A stretch of 64,000 nucleotides of DNA, taken from assembly GCF_047301505.1 (NCBI RefSeq), contig NZ_CP154840.1:682001-746000 (forward strand), read 5' to 3'. Positions 1-9,307 of this stretch are shown here, in pieces. Each line of letters begins with the position of its first letter. Within the stretch, counting starts at the first letter, position 1. The translations under genes were made by a program, and so were the position numbers. Below the pieces are notes generated by a model that ran no database searches, was not told the DNA's origin, and saw only the letters and a list, made by a program, of their open reading frames with translations. The DNA comes from Lysinibacillus_B sp031181585. GTDB taxonomy: Bacteria; Bacillota; Bacilli; Bacillales_A; Planococcaceae.

Positions 1-2
1 AG

Positions 3-998
3 GTAGAAGCCATTTTAGAGGTTACGACAGATTTAGATGCCACGGCTGATGAAATTCAAATTACTGTCAATCGTGAGGCGGCAAATGAATATGGCATGAT
101 GCCGGCTCAAATAGCCCAAACCGTTTATTCTATGATGCGGGGGGTATTAACTACTCAAATATTAGCAGATGATGGCGAAGTACTATCGGTCTATACAGGG
201 TTTGGTGATACGTATAAGACGGATGTAGAATCTGTAAAAAGAATGAAACTTCGCACAGCAGCCGGTGTATTTGTTGAACTGCAAGATGTAGCCGACGTCT
301 CCATTGCTGCCAGCCAGACATCTATCCGTAGATCAGATCAAGCAGCTGCCGTTGCTTTCTTTCTTCAATACGAAAATGCTGAGTCACTAAGCAGTATTTC
401 GAAAAAAGTAGACACAGCAATTGAAAAGGCGGAATTACCTTCAGAAACGTCAATTGTATTCAGTGGAGACCGGGAGCTTTATGAAAATGCAAAAAGTGAT
501 TTGTACCTTGCTGTCGGACTAGCCGTTATATTAGTCTATATTGTTATGGCGGCCCAATTTGAATCATTGAGATATCCATTTATCATGATTTTAAGTGTAC
601 CGCTAATGGTAATTGGTGTGGCAGCTTCATTATGGCTGACAAATACATTACTTGGTATCACGGCTGTGATCGGGATTCTAGTTCTCGTTGGTATTGTAGT
701 AAACAATGGTATTGTCCTTGTTGACTATATTAATCAGAAGAAGGCAGAAGGGTATCGTACTTATGACGCCATTATAGTTGGTGCACAGGACCGTTTACGT
801 CCTATTTTAATGACTGCACTCACTACAATGCTTGGTCTTGTGCCGCTGGCTCTCGGAATTGGGGAAGGAACCGAGATGAACCAGCCAATGGCCATTGTCG
901 TAATCGGGGGATTATTTACTTCGACACTGCTGACTCTATTTATTGTCCCAATCATCTATAGTTTGATCGATCAAGAAACGAGGAAAAGGGCTTCATAA
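3..998 (+). CDS. RND-family efflux permease, C-terminal part
   Basis: The reading frame is open from the window edge, so the true start lies upstream; about 331 residues are visible. The first part looks like the last section of the periplasmic-type porter/docking domain. The second half is a block of hydrophobic helices typical of AcrB/SwrC-like proton-driven exporters, including a conserved GIVVNNGIVLVDYIN helix and a RLRPILMTALTTMLG segment. RND permeases export drugs, detergents or lipids across the membrane using proton antiport. In Bacillales the usual member is SwrC/YerP-like. The frame ends at TAA. Substrate cannot be told from the fragment. Confidence 0.88.
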   Translation, partial: VEAILEVTTDLDATADEIQITVNREAANEYGMMPAQIAQTVYSMMRGVLTTQILADDGEVLSVYTGFGDTYKTDVESVKRMKLRTAAGVFVELQDVADVSIAASQTSIRRSDQAAAVAFFLQYENAESLSSISKKVDTAIEKAELPSETSIVFSGDRELYENAKSDLYLAVGLAVILVYIVMAAQFESLRYPFIMILSVPLMVIGVAASLWLTNTLLGITAVIGILVLVGIVVNNGIVLVDYINQKKAEGYRTYDAIIVGAQDRLRPILMTALTTMLGLVPLALGIGEGTEMNQPMAIVVIGGLFTSTLLTLFIVPIIYSLIDQETRKRAS

Positions 999-1088
999 GG
1001 GGAAGTGAAAGGTGGGTGCATCCTATTGATTGAATTTCCTCGGTTTATAGCAAGTCACTTAGCCCGCCGCCTTTTAGCATGCAGATGA

Positions 1089-1400
1089 TATAGGCGTCTT
1101 TTAGAGACAGAGCTCGTACACCTGCTTGCATCAAAGAATGATTACGAAGAAACAAAGCATAAAGCAGAAGTGCATGTGGAGGAGTTGAGATCAGAAATTC
1201 CTCTCACGGTTATTCGACTAGGAATTGTTTGCGGGCCTACTAAGACAGGAGAGAATGCTGGGTTCGATGTATGCACTGTTCAGAAATGCTTAAGGAATAC
1301 TAATATCTCTTGTCCAGCAGTAGTTGAAATAATGCCCATATTAGTAGAGTTTTATAAGAAAAATAAAAATCACAAAGAATTGTTAATTCCTATCAAATAA
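1089..1400 (+). pseudogene. remnant of an extended SDR / NAD-dependent epimerase-type protein
   Basis: An open frame of about 103 codons follows a stop at 1086. It contains the sequence NDYEETKHKAE, which matches the YxxxK catalytic motif of short-chain dehydrogenases, and downstream LTVIRLGIVCGPTKTGE, which matches the segment after it in extended SDRs (male-sterility/thioester-reductase type). The N-terminal Rossmann motif GxxGxxG is missing and there is no convincing start or ribosome site, so this is a 5'-truncated relic. The C-terminal lysine-rich tail is AT-rich. Confidence 0.6.
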
Positions 1401-1405
1401 TATAG

Positions 1406-1435
1406 TTGCATTCTTTGCTGGGTATCGTTTATACT
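1406..1435 (+). promoter_or_regulatory. sigma-A-like promoter for riboswitch-terC
   Basis: TTGCAT at 1406-1411 and TATACT at 1430-1435 are separated by 18 bases. They lie about 40 bases upstream of the conserved riboswitch core, a sensible place for the leader transcript to begin. Confidence 0.55.
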
Positions 1436-1469
1436 TGTATTACAAAGTAACTGAATATCCGTTGACATT

Positions 1470-1608
1470 TTGTCAAAGGGGAGTAGCTATAAGTAGGAAA
1501 CTACTTACTTCACATTCGTCATGACATGGTTTGGAGCCATCGGGTGTGATAGCATAAAATTGTGCTTAGCAAGACCTTTGCCTATTTTTTAGGCATGGGT
1601 CTTTTTCT
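1470..1608 (+). ncRNA. yybP-ykoY manganese riboswitch with terminator
   Basis: The leader holds the family's conserved core: AAAGGGGAGTAGC near 1475 and GAGCCATCGGG with GCAAGACCTTTGCC near 1569-1582. Directly after it, AGACC...CCTA pairs with TAGGCATGGGTCT, followed by a T-run (1572-1607). That arrangement is an expression platform in which the terminator competes with the aptamer. The family senses Mn(II) and turns on exporters, and here it precedes a TerC gene, the classic target. Confidence 0.88.
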
Positions 1609-1690
1609 TTGTCTTTAAACGGATTTTTCAGCTTTGCCTTGTTGAGTTGGACAAAAATTGGTTATACAAAAAAAGGAGGAATTTACGTTT

Positions 1691-2446
1691 ATGGAAGCAA
1701 TTTTGTTAGAGTACGCATGGGTCCTGCTCGTACTCGTATTTCTAGAGGGGCTGCTTGCTGCTGATAACGCGGTAGTAATGGCGGTAATGGTAAAACATCT
1801 ACCACGTGAGCAACAGAAAAAGGCTCTATTCTACGGGCTATTAGGAGCATTCGTATTCCGCTTTATCGCGCTATTCTTAATTACGATTTTGGCTAATTAC
1901 TGGCAAATTCAAGCGATCGGAGCAGCATATCTGTTGTTCATTTCTATCAAACATCTGTATGATAATCACTTTAAGAAGGCCGACGATGACGAGATTAAAG
2001 AGGGCAAGGGATCTAGCTTCTGGATGACAGTCGTAAAGGTAGAGCTTGCTGATATTGCCTTTGCAATCGATTCTATGCTTGCTGCCGTAGCAATCGCTAT
2101 GACATTACCTCATCTTGGGGATTTCGAAATCGGCGGTATTAATGCAGGTCCGTTTGCTGTAATGTTCCTTGGTGGATTTGTTGGACTAGTAATTATGCGT
2201 TTTGCAGCTCAATGGTTCGTAAAAGTGCTGCACGATTACCCGACTCTTGAAACAGCCGCATTCCTGATTGTAGGATGGGTTGGAGTAAAATTAGCGGTAT
2301 TGGCACTAGGGCATGAGAAACTTGCAATTATTGACCCGCACTTCCCGCATTCCACAACATGGAAAGCTATTTTCTGGGTAGTGCTGCTTGGACTTGCGAT
2401 TGGCGGCTATTTAACTAGTGTAGTGAAAAATAAAAAAGAGGCTTAA
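1691..2446 (+). CDS. TerC-family membrane protein, manganese exporter type
   Basis: The ATG at 1691 has AAGGAGG about 10 bases upstream; an earlier TTG in frame runs through that ribosome site and is rejected. The 251-residue protein is almost entirely transmembrane helices. It has the TerC signatures EGLLAADNAVVMAVMV near residue 20 and a second acidic pair in VELADIAFAIDSMLAA near residue 125, whose aspartates are thought to bind metal. In B. subtilis the TerC proteins YceF and YkoY (MeeF, MeeY) export manganese that metallates secreted enzymes. The manganese riboswitch upstream supports the same role here. Which of the two it is orthologous to is not clear. Confidence 0.85.
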   Translation: MEAILLEYAWVLLVLVFLEGLLAADNAVVMAVMVKHLPREQQKKALFYGLLGAFVFRFIALFLITILANYWQIQAIGAAYLLFISIKHLYDNHFKKADDDEIKEGKGSSFWMTVVKVELADIAFAIDSMLAAVAIAMTLPHLGDFEIGGINAGPFAVMFLGGFVGLVIMRFAAQWFVKVLHDYPTLETAAFLIVGWVGVKLAVLALGHEKLAIIDPHFPHSTTWKAIFWVVLLGLAIGGYLTSVVKNKKEA

Positions 2447-2456
2447 GTAAGAATGG

Positions 2457-2500
2457 AGATGTGCTAAAGGTGGTATAACACCTATAGCGCATCTTTTATT
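2457..2500 (+). terminator. terminator after terC
   Basis: AGATGTGCT at 2457 pairs with AGCGCATCT at 2485, with an inner AGGTG/CACCT arm, and is followed by TTTATTTTT. Confidence 0.75.
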
Positions 2501-2548
2501 TTTGTGGTAAATTTCGCTATATACGTTTTTTTAGGAGGAGAACGGGCT

Positions 2549-3898
2549 GTGCGAATGAAAAAGAAAACAAAGCAGGGAATCACGCCGTTCCAAATGCTCG
2601 TCTCATATTATTTCATAGCAATAGCGGTTTCATTTGGTTTACTGAGTTTACCGTGGGTACTTAAGCCAGGTGTAGAGGTCTCAGCTATTGATACGCTATT
2701 TACGGCGGTCAGCGCTGTTAGTGTAACAGGTCTCACCGTCTTTGATATATCCGAGACATACACAGGTTTTGGGATTGTCATGCTTGTCATTATCCTACAG
2801 TTTGGTGCAATTGGCATTATGTCGCTTGGTACCTTTATTTGGCTGCTGGTGGGGAAAAAAATCGGAATGCGGGAACGGCAGCTCATTATGATTGACCATA
2901 ATCAGACGAGCATAGCGGGAGTTGTCCAGCTCATACAGGAAATTGCTAAGCTTCTTTTGGCCATTGAGGCATTTGGAGCGCTCGTTTTATCGATTCATTT
3001 TAAACGCTATTATGAGACCTGGGGGGAAGCGTTTAGTCATGGTGTTTTCACTTCTATATCAGCAACCACTAATGGCGGATTTGATATAACGGGGATGAGC
3101 CTGCAACAATTTCATTTAGATTACTTTGTACAGTTTGTTACAATGCTGCTTATTGTATTGGGAGCAATTGGATTTCCAGTATTAATTGAAATCAAGGCAT
3201 TTCTCTTGCGGAGGACACCCGGGTTCCGGTTCAGCTTATTTACTAAAATTACGACAGTTACATACGGGGCGCTTTTTGTCATTGGTTCTCTTGGTATTTA
3301 TATACTTGAGATTTTCCAATCATTTAAAGGAATGAAATGGCATGAAGCTATTTTTTCCGCCATGTATCATTCAGTGTCGACAAGATCTGCCGGCTTGACA
3401 ACATATGATGTGAGGACATTCAGTGAAGCGACTGATATTTTCATGAGCTTTCTTATGTTTATTGGCTCGTCCCCAAGCTCGGTAGGCGGGGGAATTCGAA
3501 CGACCACATTTGCCCTTGCCATCCTATTTTTGATTACATTTGCAAATGGCAGACATGAAGTACAGATTTTTGGTAGAGAAATTCATCAAATCGATGTATT
3601 TCGTTCCTTTGCAGTTATTTTCCTTGCGCTGTTTATGGTGCTTGGAGCAACGATGATTTTATTAATCACAGAGCCTCATGCCACGACAACGCAGATCATT
3701 TTTGAAATTACATCAGCTTTTGGAACATGCGGAATGAGCCTGGGTATTACAAATGACTTATCTATTGTCGGGAAAATAGTGATTATAGTTCTCATGTTTA
3801 TTGGGCGAGTTGGCCTTATTTCTTTCCTTTACACATTAGGAGGAAAGTCGAAAAGGGTAACTTATCATTATCCTAAAGAACGCGTGATTATTGGATAA
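2549..3898 (+). CDS. TrkH/KtrB-family potassium transporter membrane subunit
   Basis: The start is taken as GTG at 2549 because AGGAGG sits at 2533-2538, 10 bases away; ATG at 2555 is possible. The 449 residues match the usual KtrB/KtrD length. The four pore-loop filter segments of the family are visible in order: VTGLT, TNGGF, TRSAG and TCGMS. The dimeric channel carries K+ (with Na+ in Ktr systems) and needs a cytosolic RCK ring. No ktrA/ktrC neighbours it, but a KtrC-like RCK protein is encoded at 29258, so the two may form the complex as ktrC-ktrD do in B. subtilis. Confidence 0.88.
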   Translation: MRMKKKTKQGITPFQMLVSYYFIAIAVSFGLLSLPWVLKPGVEVSAIDTLFTAVSAVSVTGLTVFDISETYTGFGIVMLVIILQFGAIGIMSLGTFIWLLVGKKIGMRERQLIMIDHNQTSIAGVVQLIQEIAKLLLAIEAFGALVLSIHFKRYYETWGEAFSHGVFTSISATTNGGFDITGMSLQQFHLDYFVQFVTMLLIVLGAIGFPVLIEIKAFLLRRTPGFRFSLFTKITTVTYGALFVIGSLGIYILEIFQSFKGMKWHEAIFSAMYHSVSTRSAGLTTYDVRTFSEATDIFMSFLMFIGSSPSSVGGGIRTTTFALAILFLITFANGRHEVQIFGREIHQIDVFRSFAVIFLALFMVLGATMILLITEPHATTTQIIFEITSAFGTCGMSLGITNDLSIVGKIVIIVLMFIGRVGLISFLYTLGGKSKRVTYHYPKERVIIG

Positions 3899-3902
3899 AA
3901 AG

Positions 3903-3934
3903 AAAAATCGTGGGCAAGTGCCCACGATTTTTTT
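3903..3934. terminator. bidirectional terminator between ktrB and radical SAM gene
   Basis: CGTGGGCA at 3909-3916 pairs with TGCCCACG at 3919-3926, flanked by an A-run and a T-run, so it can work on both strands. Its T-run overlaps the TAA of the minus-strand gene. Confidence 0.9.
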
Positions 3935-5669
3935 ATAGTTTCACATCCGCTATATATGGAGCTTGTCCCTGGCGGAAGTATGTGAATAAATAACCTTCTT
4001 TTTTAACTACTTGTCCTTGACGCAATTCTTTAATAGAAAGACTTGATGGCAGTATAAGAGAATGCTTAAACAGGTCCTTTTCACTGATGTTCATCGAGGC
4101 GAATTCTTTACCTGCTATTGATGCATCTGAGCGGATTGCTTTATAAAGTTCTTTTGCCTTATCTTCTGATACACGTTCATCCCACCACGTTTTGCGTGGG
4201 ATGAATGACATCGGTTTAAAGTAGTCGATTACCATTAGGGTTTTAACAATACCCAAATCGACATGCGGCAAGGTACTTAAGAACTCCAGCAATCTTAGGA
4301 ATAAGTCCTCTAGCTGATGACCGATACGGGACCATCCTCGGTCTTCCCAATACGTACCAAAGCTTTGGAAAAAGTCGAAAGGCGTCTCAAATACATCTGT
4401 AACTAAGTATTCCATTGTCCCATCCATCCGGTGGGCATTCCAATATTTCTCCAAAACGTCTTCTGCGTGTTTGATGCGCACGATATCATCAAAAGGGAGG
4501 ACGTTATTGGAAAAGATTTCGTACGGAGCTACGTCAACATATGTGTAGCCATATTTTTGTGCCTCAAGACGAAGCCCAGTACCACGTAAAAGCTTTAGGA
4601 AGCCAAGCTGTAATTCTTCTGGGCGCATGGCAAATACGTCGTTAAACGTTTTCCGGAAGGAGTAGTAATCCTCTTCAGGGAGACCTGCGATTAAATCAAG
4701 ATGCTGGTCAATTTTACCTCCTTCTTTTACCATCGTCACGGTACGTTTTAATTTATCAAAATTTTGACGGCGTTTTACCAAATCATTTGTCAAATCGTTT
4801 GTCGATTGTACACCGATTTCAAAGCGGAAAAGTCCTGCAGGTGCATTATCGTTTAAAAATTGGATGACTTCAGGGCGCATAATATCAGCGGTAATTTCAA
4901 ACTGGAATACGACACCCGGTTTATGTTCATCAATGAGGAACTGAAACATCTCCATTGCATAGCTGCGGCTGATATTGAAAGTACGGTCGACAAATTTAAT
5001 CGTCCGTGCCCCGTTATCCATTAAGAAGCGGATATCCTCTTTGATTTTCTCACGATTAAAATAGCGGACACCAACCTCAATGCTTGATAGACAAAACTGA
5101 CATTGGAAAGGGCAGCCCCGGCTCGTTTCAATATATTGAATACGCTTGCCCAAATGAGGGAGATCCTCTTCAAAACGGAACGGTGATGCTAGTTCCCGAA
5201 GATCTATTTTAGGCGGCTGTGCATGGATTTTAACCTTATTATTTTCTAGGTAGCAAATACCGCGTACTTCTTCTAGAGGGAGATTGCCATCAAAGTGATG
5301 CATTAGCTCCTTGAAAGAAACTTCTCCTTCCCCCATAATAATAAAATCTACTTCTGGTATTTTTCGAAGCCAATCATGGACATCATAAGAGACTTCCGGA
5401 CCGCCCAGTATAATTTTTGTTTGCGGCAGCACAGTTTTCAACATGCGCACGACTTTAATAGTCTCTTCGATATTCCAAATATAACAGCTGAATCCAACGA
5501 CATCAGGCTGCTTTTGAAACAAGTCCGAGACGATATTAAAAGCAGGGTCTTTGATTGTATATTCGGCAAGTTCAGCGTCAAATTCAGGACGAGCGCTTGC
5601 TTTAAGATAACGGATGGCCAAATTCGTATGAATATATTTGGCATTTAGAGTAGCTAAAATTATTTTCAT
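3933..5669 (-). CDS. B12-binding-domain radical SAM protein
   Basis: A 578-residue protein. The N-terminal 140 residues form a cobalamin-binding-type Rossmann domain (IILATLNAKYIHTNLAIRYLK at the start, GGPEVSYD, GEGE). The radical SAM cluster motif CxxxxxxC is present as GCPFQCQFC near residue 185-192, preceded by ETSR. The rest resembles the DUF4080 C-terminal extension. Members are widespread in Bacillales; their substrate is unknown to me. These enzymes make a 5'-deoxyadenosyl radical from SAM with a 4Fe-4S cluster. It is a single-gene unit convergent with ktrB. Confidence 0.85.
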   Translation of the reverse strand: MKIILATLNAKYIHTNLAIRYLKASARPEFDAELAEYTIKDPAFNIVSDLFQKQPDVVGFSCYIWNIEETIKVVRMLKTVLPQTKIILGGPEVSYDVHDWLRKIPEVDFIIMGEGEVSFKELMHHFDGNLPLEEVRGICYLENNKVKIHAQPPKIDLRELASPFRFEEDLPHLGKRIQYIETSRGCPFQCQFCLSSIEVGVRYFNREKIKEDIRFLMDNGARTIKFVDRTFNISRSYAMEMFQFLIDEHKPGVVFQFEITADIMRPEVIQFLNDNAPAGLFRFEIGVQSTNDLTNDLVKRRQNFDKLKRTVTMVKEGGKIDQHLDLIAGLPEEDYYSFRKTFNDVFAMRPEELQLGFLKLLRGTGLRLEAQKYGYTYVDVAPYEIFSNNVLPFDDIVRIKHAEDVLEKYWNAHRMDGTMEYLVTDVFETPFDFFQSFGTYWEDRGWSRIGHQLEDLFLRLLEFLSTLPHVDLGIVKTLMVIDYFKPMSFIPRKTWWDERVSEDKAKELYKAIRSDASIAGKEFASMNISEKDLFKHSLILPSSLSIKELRQGQVVKKEGYLFTYFRQGQAPYIADVKL

Positions 5670-5878
5670 ATTCTAATCTCCTTCACGAACTATATTGTAA
5701 CAGTGTAATGGTGGGTGAACAATATGATAAAAATTACCCATTCTATTCAAACCTAAATTATGGAATAATTTATACTACTTGTAAGATATAATTAGGAAAA
5801 AAATAAATAGTATGTATAAGATGAGAGATTTCAACATAAAATACGTTATCTGAGCTTGAAAGAAAGGGAGGAATGACC

Positions 5879-7285
5879 ATGGTATTAACCCCTAGCACAG
5901 ATTTCCACCAAGATTCACAGCTAGCCAATCAATGTACGATATTTGTTTCTAAATCTTTGGAAATACTTTTTATCAGTAAGCAAACAAGAAATTTGCTAGA
6001 GCTAACAGAGAACGAATGTTTTTTACCGATTGCCGAGGAATCTATTAAGATATGGCAGGAATTCATAGAACAAGCATGCAGGCAATCTGAGGCTTGTAGT
6101 GAAATTCAGGTACAAACATCAACTCCGACTACTATTACCGTTAGCGGTAATTATGATGAGCTCTATGATGTTGTAATTGTTACAGTCCAAGATATAAAGC
6201 AACCGGCTCGAGTACAGTCAAGTTGGCCAGGTATTTCGATGTTCAACCAGATTGAGTTAGGTATGGTGGTTTTTGATGCAAAGGGACATATCCTGGATGT
6301 AAATCAAAAAGCTCTGCAATACATCGGTTTTAGTAAGACAGAGGTACTTACAAAACATTATAAGCAGATGCTGAAATATTTTACGTACGAGTATTCAGCA
6401 GCTTCTCAATTTTTTGAAAATATAGAAAAAAAGACGCCTTCTACACTACTCCTTCAAAAAAGTGATAGTGCAGAACATTTTTATTATGAAATAAAGGCCA
6501 TGTATGATCATGATAATGATTTATATATTATTTCCCTTTTTGATCATACAGCATACATGAGATTGCAGGCGCAGGTTAAGGAACAATGTTATTTAAAAGA
6601 GTTAGGCCAAATGAGTGCTTCCATTGCTCATGAAATTAGGAATCCGTTAACCGCTTTAAAAGGATTTATGGAACTGATTAAAAGCGAGGCTCCAGCAGGG
6701 CAGGAAAGCTACTTCTCTATTATGGATGAGGAGTTCCAACGGCTGGATTCTATATTATCTGAACTGTTATTTTTATCGGCTCCGCGCAAATCTTCATTGA
6801 AAAAGGTAGATTTAGTGGCACTTTCTAAAGAAGCAATTGATTTCATGCAGTTTGAAGCATTAATGCACAATGTCATTCTACAATTAGAAGTTGATGAACA
6901 GCTTCCCCATATCGTGTTAGGGAATGAAGGCCGACTTAAGCAGATGTTGATCAACCTGATAAAAAATGCAATTCAAGCAATGAATAATCAAGGGAATATC
7001 TCTATTCGGCTTCATGCCGCTTCACACTATGTTCAGCTTTGTGTACAAGATGAAGGAGTAGGAATGAGTGAGGAAGCATACAAAAACTTATTTAAGCCAT
7101 TCTTTACAACAAAAGATCAAGGAACAGGGCTGGGTTTACCGCTTGTGAAAAAAATTATGGATGATTTAAACGGGGTAATTGAGGTAGAGAGCATGTTGAA
7201 TATTGGGACGACGTTTATCCTTACATTCCCGAATGCTCTCACAAATCAAGTAATTCTGCAGCGCGGAAATGTATTGCCCGGTTAA
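5879..7285 (+). CDS. soluble PAS-domain sensor histidine kinase, sporulation-kinase type
   Basis: GGGAGG at 5866-5871 leaves only one base before the first ATG (5873), so the second ATG at 5879 is the likely start, giving 468 residues. No membrane helix is visible. A PAS domain covers roughly residues 125-235. The H-box ASIAHEIRNPLTALKGF puts the phosphorylated histidine at about residue 251. The ATPase domain shows NLIKNAIQAM (N-box), DEGVGM (G1) and GTGLGLPLV (G2). The layout matches the KinA/KinE phosphorelay kinases that feed Spo0F. No response regulator is adjacent, as expected for an orphan sporulation kinase. A Spo0E-like phosphatase gene lies 2.8 kb downstream. In B. subtilis, kinD precedes mhqR in the same order, but KinD is membrane-bound. 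Confidence 0.85.
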   Translation: MVLTPSTDFHQDSQLANQCTIFVSKSLEILFISKQTRNLLELTENECFLPIAEESIKIWQEFIEQACRQSEACSEIQVQTSTPTTITVSGNYDELYDVVIVTVQDIKQPARVQSSWPGISMFNQIELGMVVFDAKGHILDVNQKALQYIGFSKTEVLTKHYKQMLKYFTYEYSAASQFFENIEKKTPSTLLLQKSDSAEHFYYEIKAMYDHDNDLYIISLFDHTAYMRLQAQVKEQCYLKELGQMSASIAHEIRNPLTALKGFMELIKSEAPAGQESYFSIMDEEFQRLDSILSELLFLSAPRKSSLKKVDLVALSKEAIDFMQFEALMHNVILQLEVDEQLPHIVLGNEGRLKQMLINLIKNAIQAMNNQGNISIRLHAASHYVQLCVQDEGVGMSEEAYKNLFKPFFTTKDQGTGLGLPLVKKIMDDLNGVIEVESMLNIGTTFILTFPNALTNQVILQRGNVLPG

Positions 7286-7292
7286 AATCACT

Positions 7293-7322
7293 TTGACAAA
7301 GCTTTTTTCTACTGGCTATAAT
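7293..7322 (+). promoter_or_regulatory. sigma-A promoter for the MarR gene
   Basis: A perfect TTGACA (7293-7298) and perfect TATAAT (7317-7322) are 18 bases apart, 35 bases upstream of the ATG. So strong a promoter in front of a repressor gene fits autoregulation. Confidence 0.8.
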
Positions 7323-7357
7323 AGCAATTAGAATAAAAAGTAGAGGATGATTTGTCA

Positions 7358-7804
7358 ATGGCAACAGAAGAGGTAAAACAATCGCTTAAACTATTTATCG
7401 TATTATCACGTGCTCAAAAAGCGATTAGTGAGACGACAAATCAATTTTTCCAGCAAAAAGGTCTAAACCCTACGGAATTCGCCGTATTAGAGTTACTTTA
7501 TCATAAAGGACGACAGCCGTTACAACAAATCGGAAACAAGATTCTGCTTGCAAGCGGATCCATTACATATGTAGTGGACAAGTTAGAGAAGCGAGGCCTT
7601 CTAAAACGCGTATCCTGTCCGACGGATCGCCGTGTAACATATGCAGAGATTTCTGAAGAAGGTTCTGCTTTTATGGGAGAAATTTTTCCCGAACATGAAA
7701 AAGAACTTCACGAGCTGATGGGTGCCTTATCACCCGAGGAAAAAGAAGTAGCAATTGAGCTGTTAAAAAAGCTAGGGCGATCAATTAAAGATTTGTCATA
7801 CTAA
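7358..7804 (+). CDS. MarR-family transcriptional regulator, MhqR-like
   Basis: ATG 7358 is preferred over the upstream TTG 7352; GAGGATG precedes it. The 148-residue protein has the winged helix-turn-helix of the family: LNPTEFAVLELLYHKG, then LLASGSITYVVDKLEKRGLL (recognition helix) and the wing PTDRRVTYAEISEEG. These segments closely resemble MhqR (YkvE) of B. subtilis, which represses quinone and catechol detoxification genes. The adjacent histidine kinase mirrors kinD-mhqR order. No target genes are adjacent. The MhqR assignment rests on remembered family sequence. Confidence 0.8.
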   Translation: MATEEVKQSLKLFIVLSRAQKAISETTNQFFQQKGLNPTEFAVLELLYHKGRQPLQQIGNKILLASGSITYVVDKLEKRGLLKRVSCPTDRRVTYAEISEEGSAFMGEIFPEHEKELHELMGALSPEEKEVAIELLKKLGRSIKDLSY

Positions 7805-7805
7805 A

Positions 7806-7836
7806 AAAAGGAGCATGCATTTAGCAGGCTCCTTTT
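7806..7836. terminator. bidirectional terminator
   Basis: AAAAGGAGC pairs with GCTCCTTTT across a 13-base loop. It serves the MarR gene and the convergent lipoprotein gene. Confidence 0.8.
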
Positions 7837-7845
7837 ATTACTCAG

Positions 7846-8556
7846 TTATTTAACTGTTAGGCCCATTTCTAACAGGGCGTTTGTTACTTCTGAGGATGTC
7901 CGGTCAAATACAGTTAAACGGACAATCTTTGATTCTTTTTCATAGATGACTGTAACTACTTGTTCTTCATCTTCAGCAAATGTCACAATGAATCCAGTAG
8001 CATGCTGGATTTCTTTATTTTTCTCTATTAAACTTTGAATATCATAAGGCTGATACTGGCCATCCGGCGCGGTAACTCCTACTGTACTTTCCGTTTGTCG
8101 TGCCATTTCTTCGTAATGTGTTTCATCTTTTGAAAATGTTTCAATACGCATTGAAATTTGATCGTTAGCATCATATGTGACCATATCGCTACCAGGCTCT
8201 TCAGCTGTCAGTGTAAAGCCTTCCGCTAAAGCAATTTCGTAATCCTGTTCTGGACTTGATGTCCAAGATAATTTCGCTTCTGTTTCCTGACCTTTTTCAT
8301 CTACATACTGAATAGTAGATGGAGCGCTTTCCCCTGCACTTTCTTCAGAAGTTTCATTGGATGCTGCTTCCTCAGAAGTTTCGTTAGATGTTTCTTCTTC
8401 GTTACCTTTGTTTTCGTCTTGCGTTTCTGTTGTTTCATCCGCAGAACCTGCTGTTTGTTCGTCAACTGGAGTATTATCTTCCTCCGTAGTATTACAAGCT
8501 GCGAGTAGGAGCATTGCTGATAATGCCGATGTAAAAAGTAATGTTTGTTTTTTCAT
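7846..8556 (-). CDS. predicted lipoprotein with acidic linker
   Basis: A 236-residue protein with a typical lipoprotein signal: MKKQT, a hydrophobic core and the lipobox LLAAC, lipidated at about residue 21. Residues 22-85 are a low-complexity tether rich in T, E and S (repeats of SNETSEE type), which would hold the folded domain away from the membrane. The C-terminal 140 residues form an alpha/beta domain that I do not recognise. An AAGGAGG site lies upstream. It shares the minus strand with the CPBP gene 58 bases upstream and may be cotranscribed. Confidence 0.75.
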   Translation of the reverse strand: MKKQTLLFTSALSAMLLLAACNTTEEDNTPVDEQTAGSADETTETQDENKGNEEETSNETSEEAASNETSEESAGESAPSTIQYVDEKGQETEAKLSWTSSPEQDYEIALAEGFTLTAEEPGSDMVTYDANDQISMRIETFSKDETHYEEMARQTESTVGVTAPDGQYQPYDIQSLIEKNKEIQHATGFIVTFAEDEEQVVTVIYEKESKIVRLTVFDRTSSEVTNALLEMGLTVK

Positions 8557-8614
8557 CCTTCTTGTCCTCCTTGTTAATAATTTGACGTGTTGCAGGGAAG
8601 TAAGTTCCGTTTAA

Positions 8615-9226
8615 TTAAATAATAGGCAAAATTAGAAATAATAACAACACAAAAGTAAGGTGGGCGACAATAATCAATGGCAGACTCTTCTTCCATTCAT
8701 ATAATCCACCCCATATTAAGCCAGCAATAATCGCTGCAAGAGCGCCTGGCAGGAAACCGCTGACTGCGAGGGAAATGGAAAATAAAAGAGCAGTTATGAA
8801 TACCGCATATAAAGGAGAAGTAAAGCGCTTTAATTGTTGCTGAACATAGCCGCGCCAAAAAATCTCTTCACCGATTACGATAATGAAAATTAGCATTAAA
8901 TAATGCCAAATATTTGTTGGTCCATATGTTGCCAGAAATTTGGCGATGTCTTTTTCAGCGGAGCTATCGATATACGGAAGCAATACATATCCTAATTTGA
9001 CAAGGCCGTATGTAATCGTTCCATACCCTATTCCGTAAATTAAATAACGCCAAGTTGGAAGCTGGTCCTCGAGCTTCCCAAAAATAAGGGCGATAGCGAT
9101 TCCCACTAAGAGAGTAAAAGCATACAAGTACCAAAAAATAGCTTCCTCCCCAAATGTGTAGATCAGCATAGCATAAACGAAAAGTAAAGATAGAAGGAGC
9201 ACGATCGTTTGTTTATGTTTCATCAT
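8615..9226 (-). CDS. CPBP-family intramembrane glutamic endopeptidase
   Basis: The 203 residues form about seven hydrophobic helices. The catalytic signature EExxxR is visible as GEEIFWRGYVQQQL near residue 118, followed by a histidine-containing late helix (VAHLTFVLLLF). This matches the CAAX protease/bacteriocin-processing (Abi) family. Physiological substrates are unknown. ATG is preceded by GGAGGGA. Confidence 0.82.
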   Translation of the reverse strand: MMKHKQTIVLLLSLLFVYAMLIYTFGEEAIFWYLYAFTLLVGIAIALIFGKLEDQLPTWRYLIYGIGYGTITYGLVKLGYVLLPYIDSSAEKDIAKFLATYGPTNIWHYLMLIFIIVIGEEIFWRGYVQQQLKRFTSPLYAVFITALLFSISLAVSGFLPGALAAIIAGLIWGGLYEWKKSLPLIIVAHLTFVLLLFLILPII

Positions 9227-9257
9227 TTTCTAGTTCCCTCCTGGATTACAGTGTAAC

Positions 9258-9300
9258 AAAAAAACACCCCTTCATCATCTTTTTAAGATGAAAAGGAGTG
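9258..9300 (-). terminator. terminator of ykvS on the minus strand
   Basis: Read on the minus strand, CACTCCTTTTCATCTT folds on AAGATGATGAAGGGGTG with a T-run after it (plus-strand A-run at 9258-9264). Confidence 0.75.
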
Positions 9301-9307
9301 AAAACAT

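Noticed and set aside
761..955. 64-codon frame on the minus strand inside the RND gene
   Set aside because: It is a shadow of a well-supported coding region, with no ribosome site.
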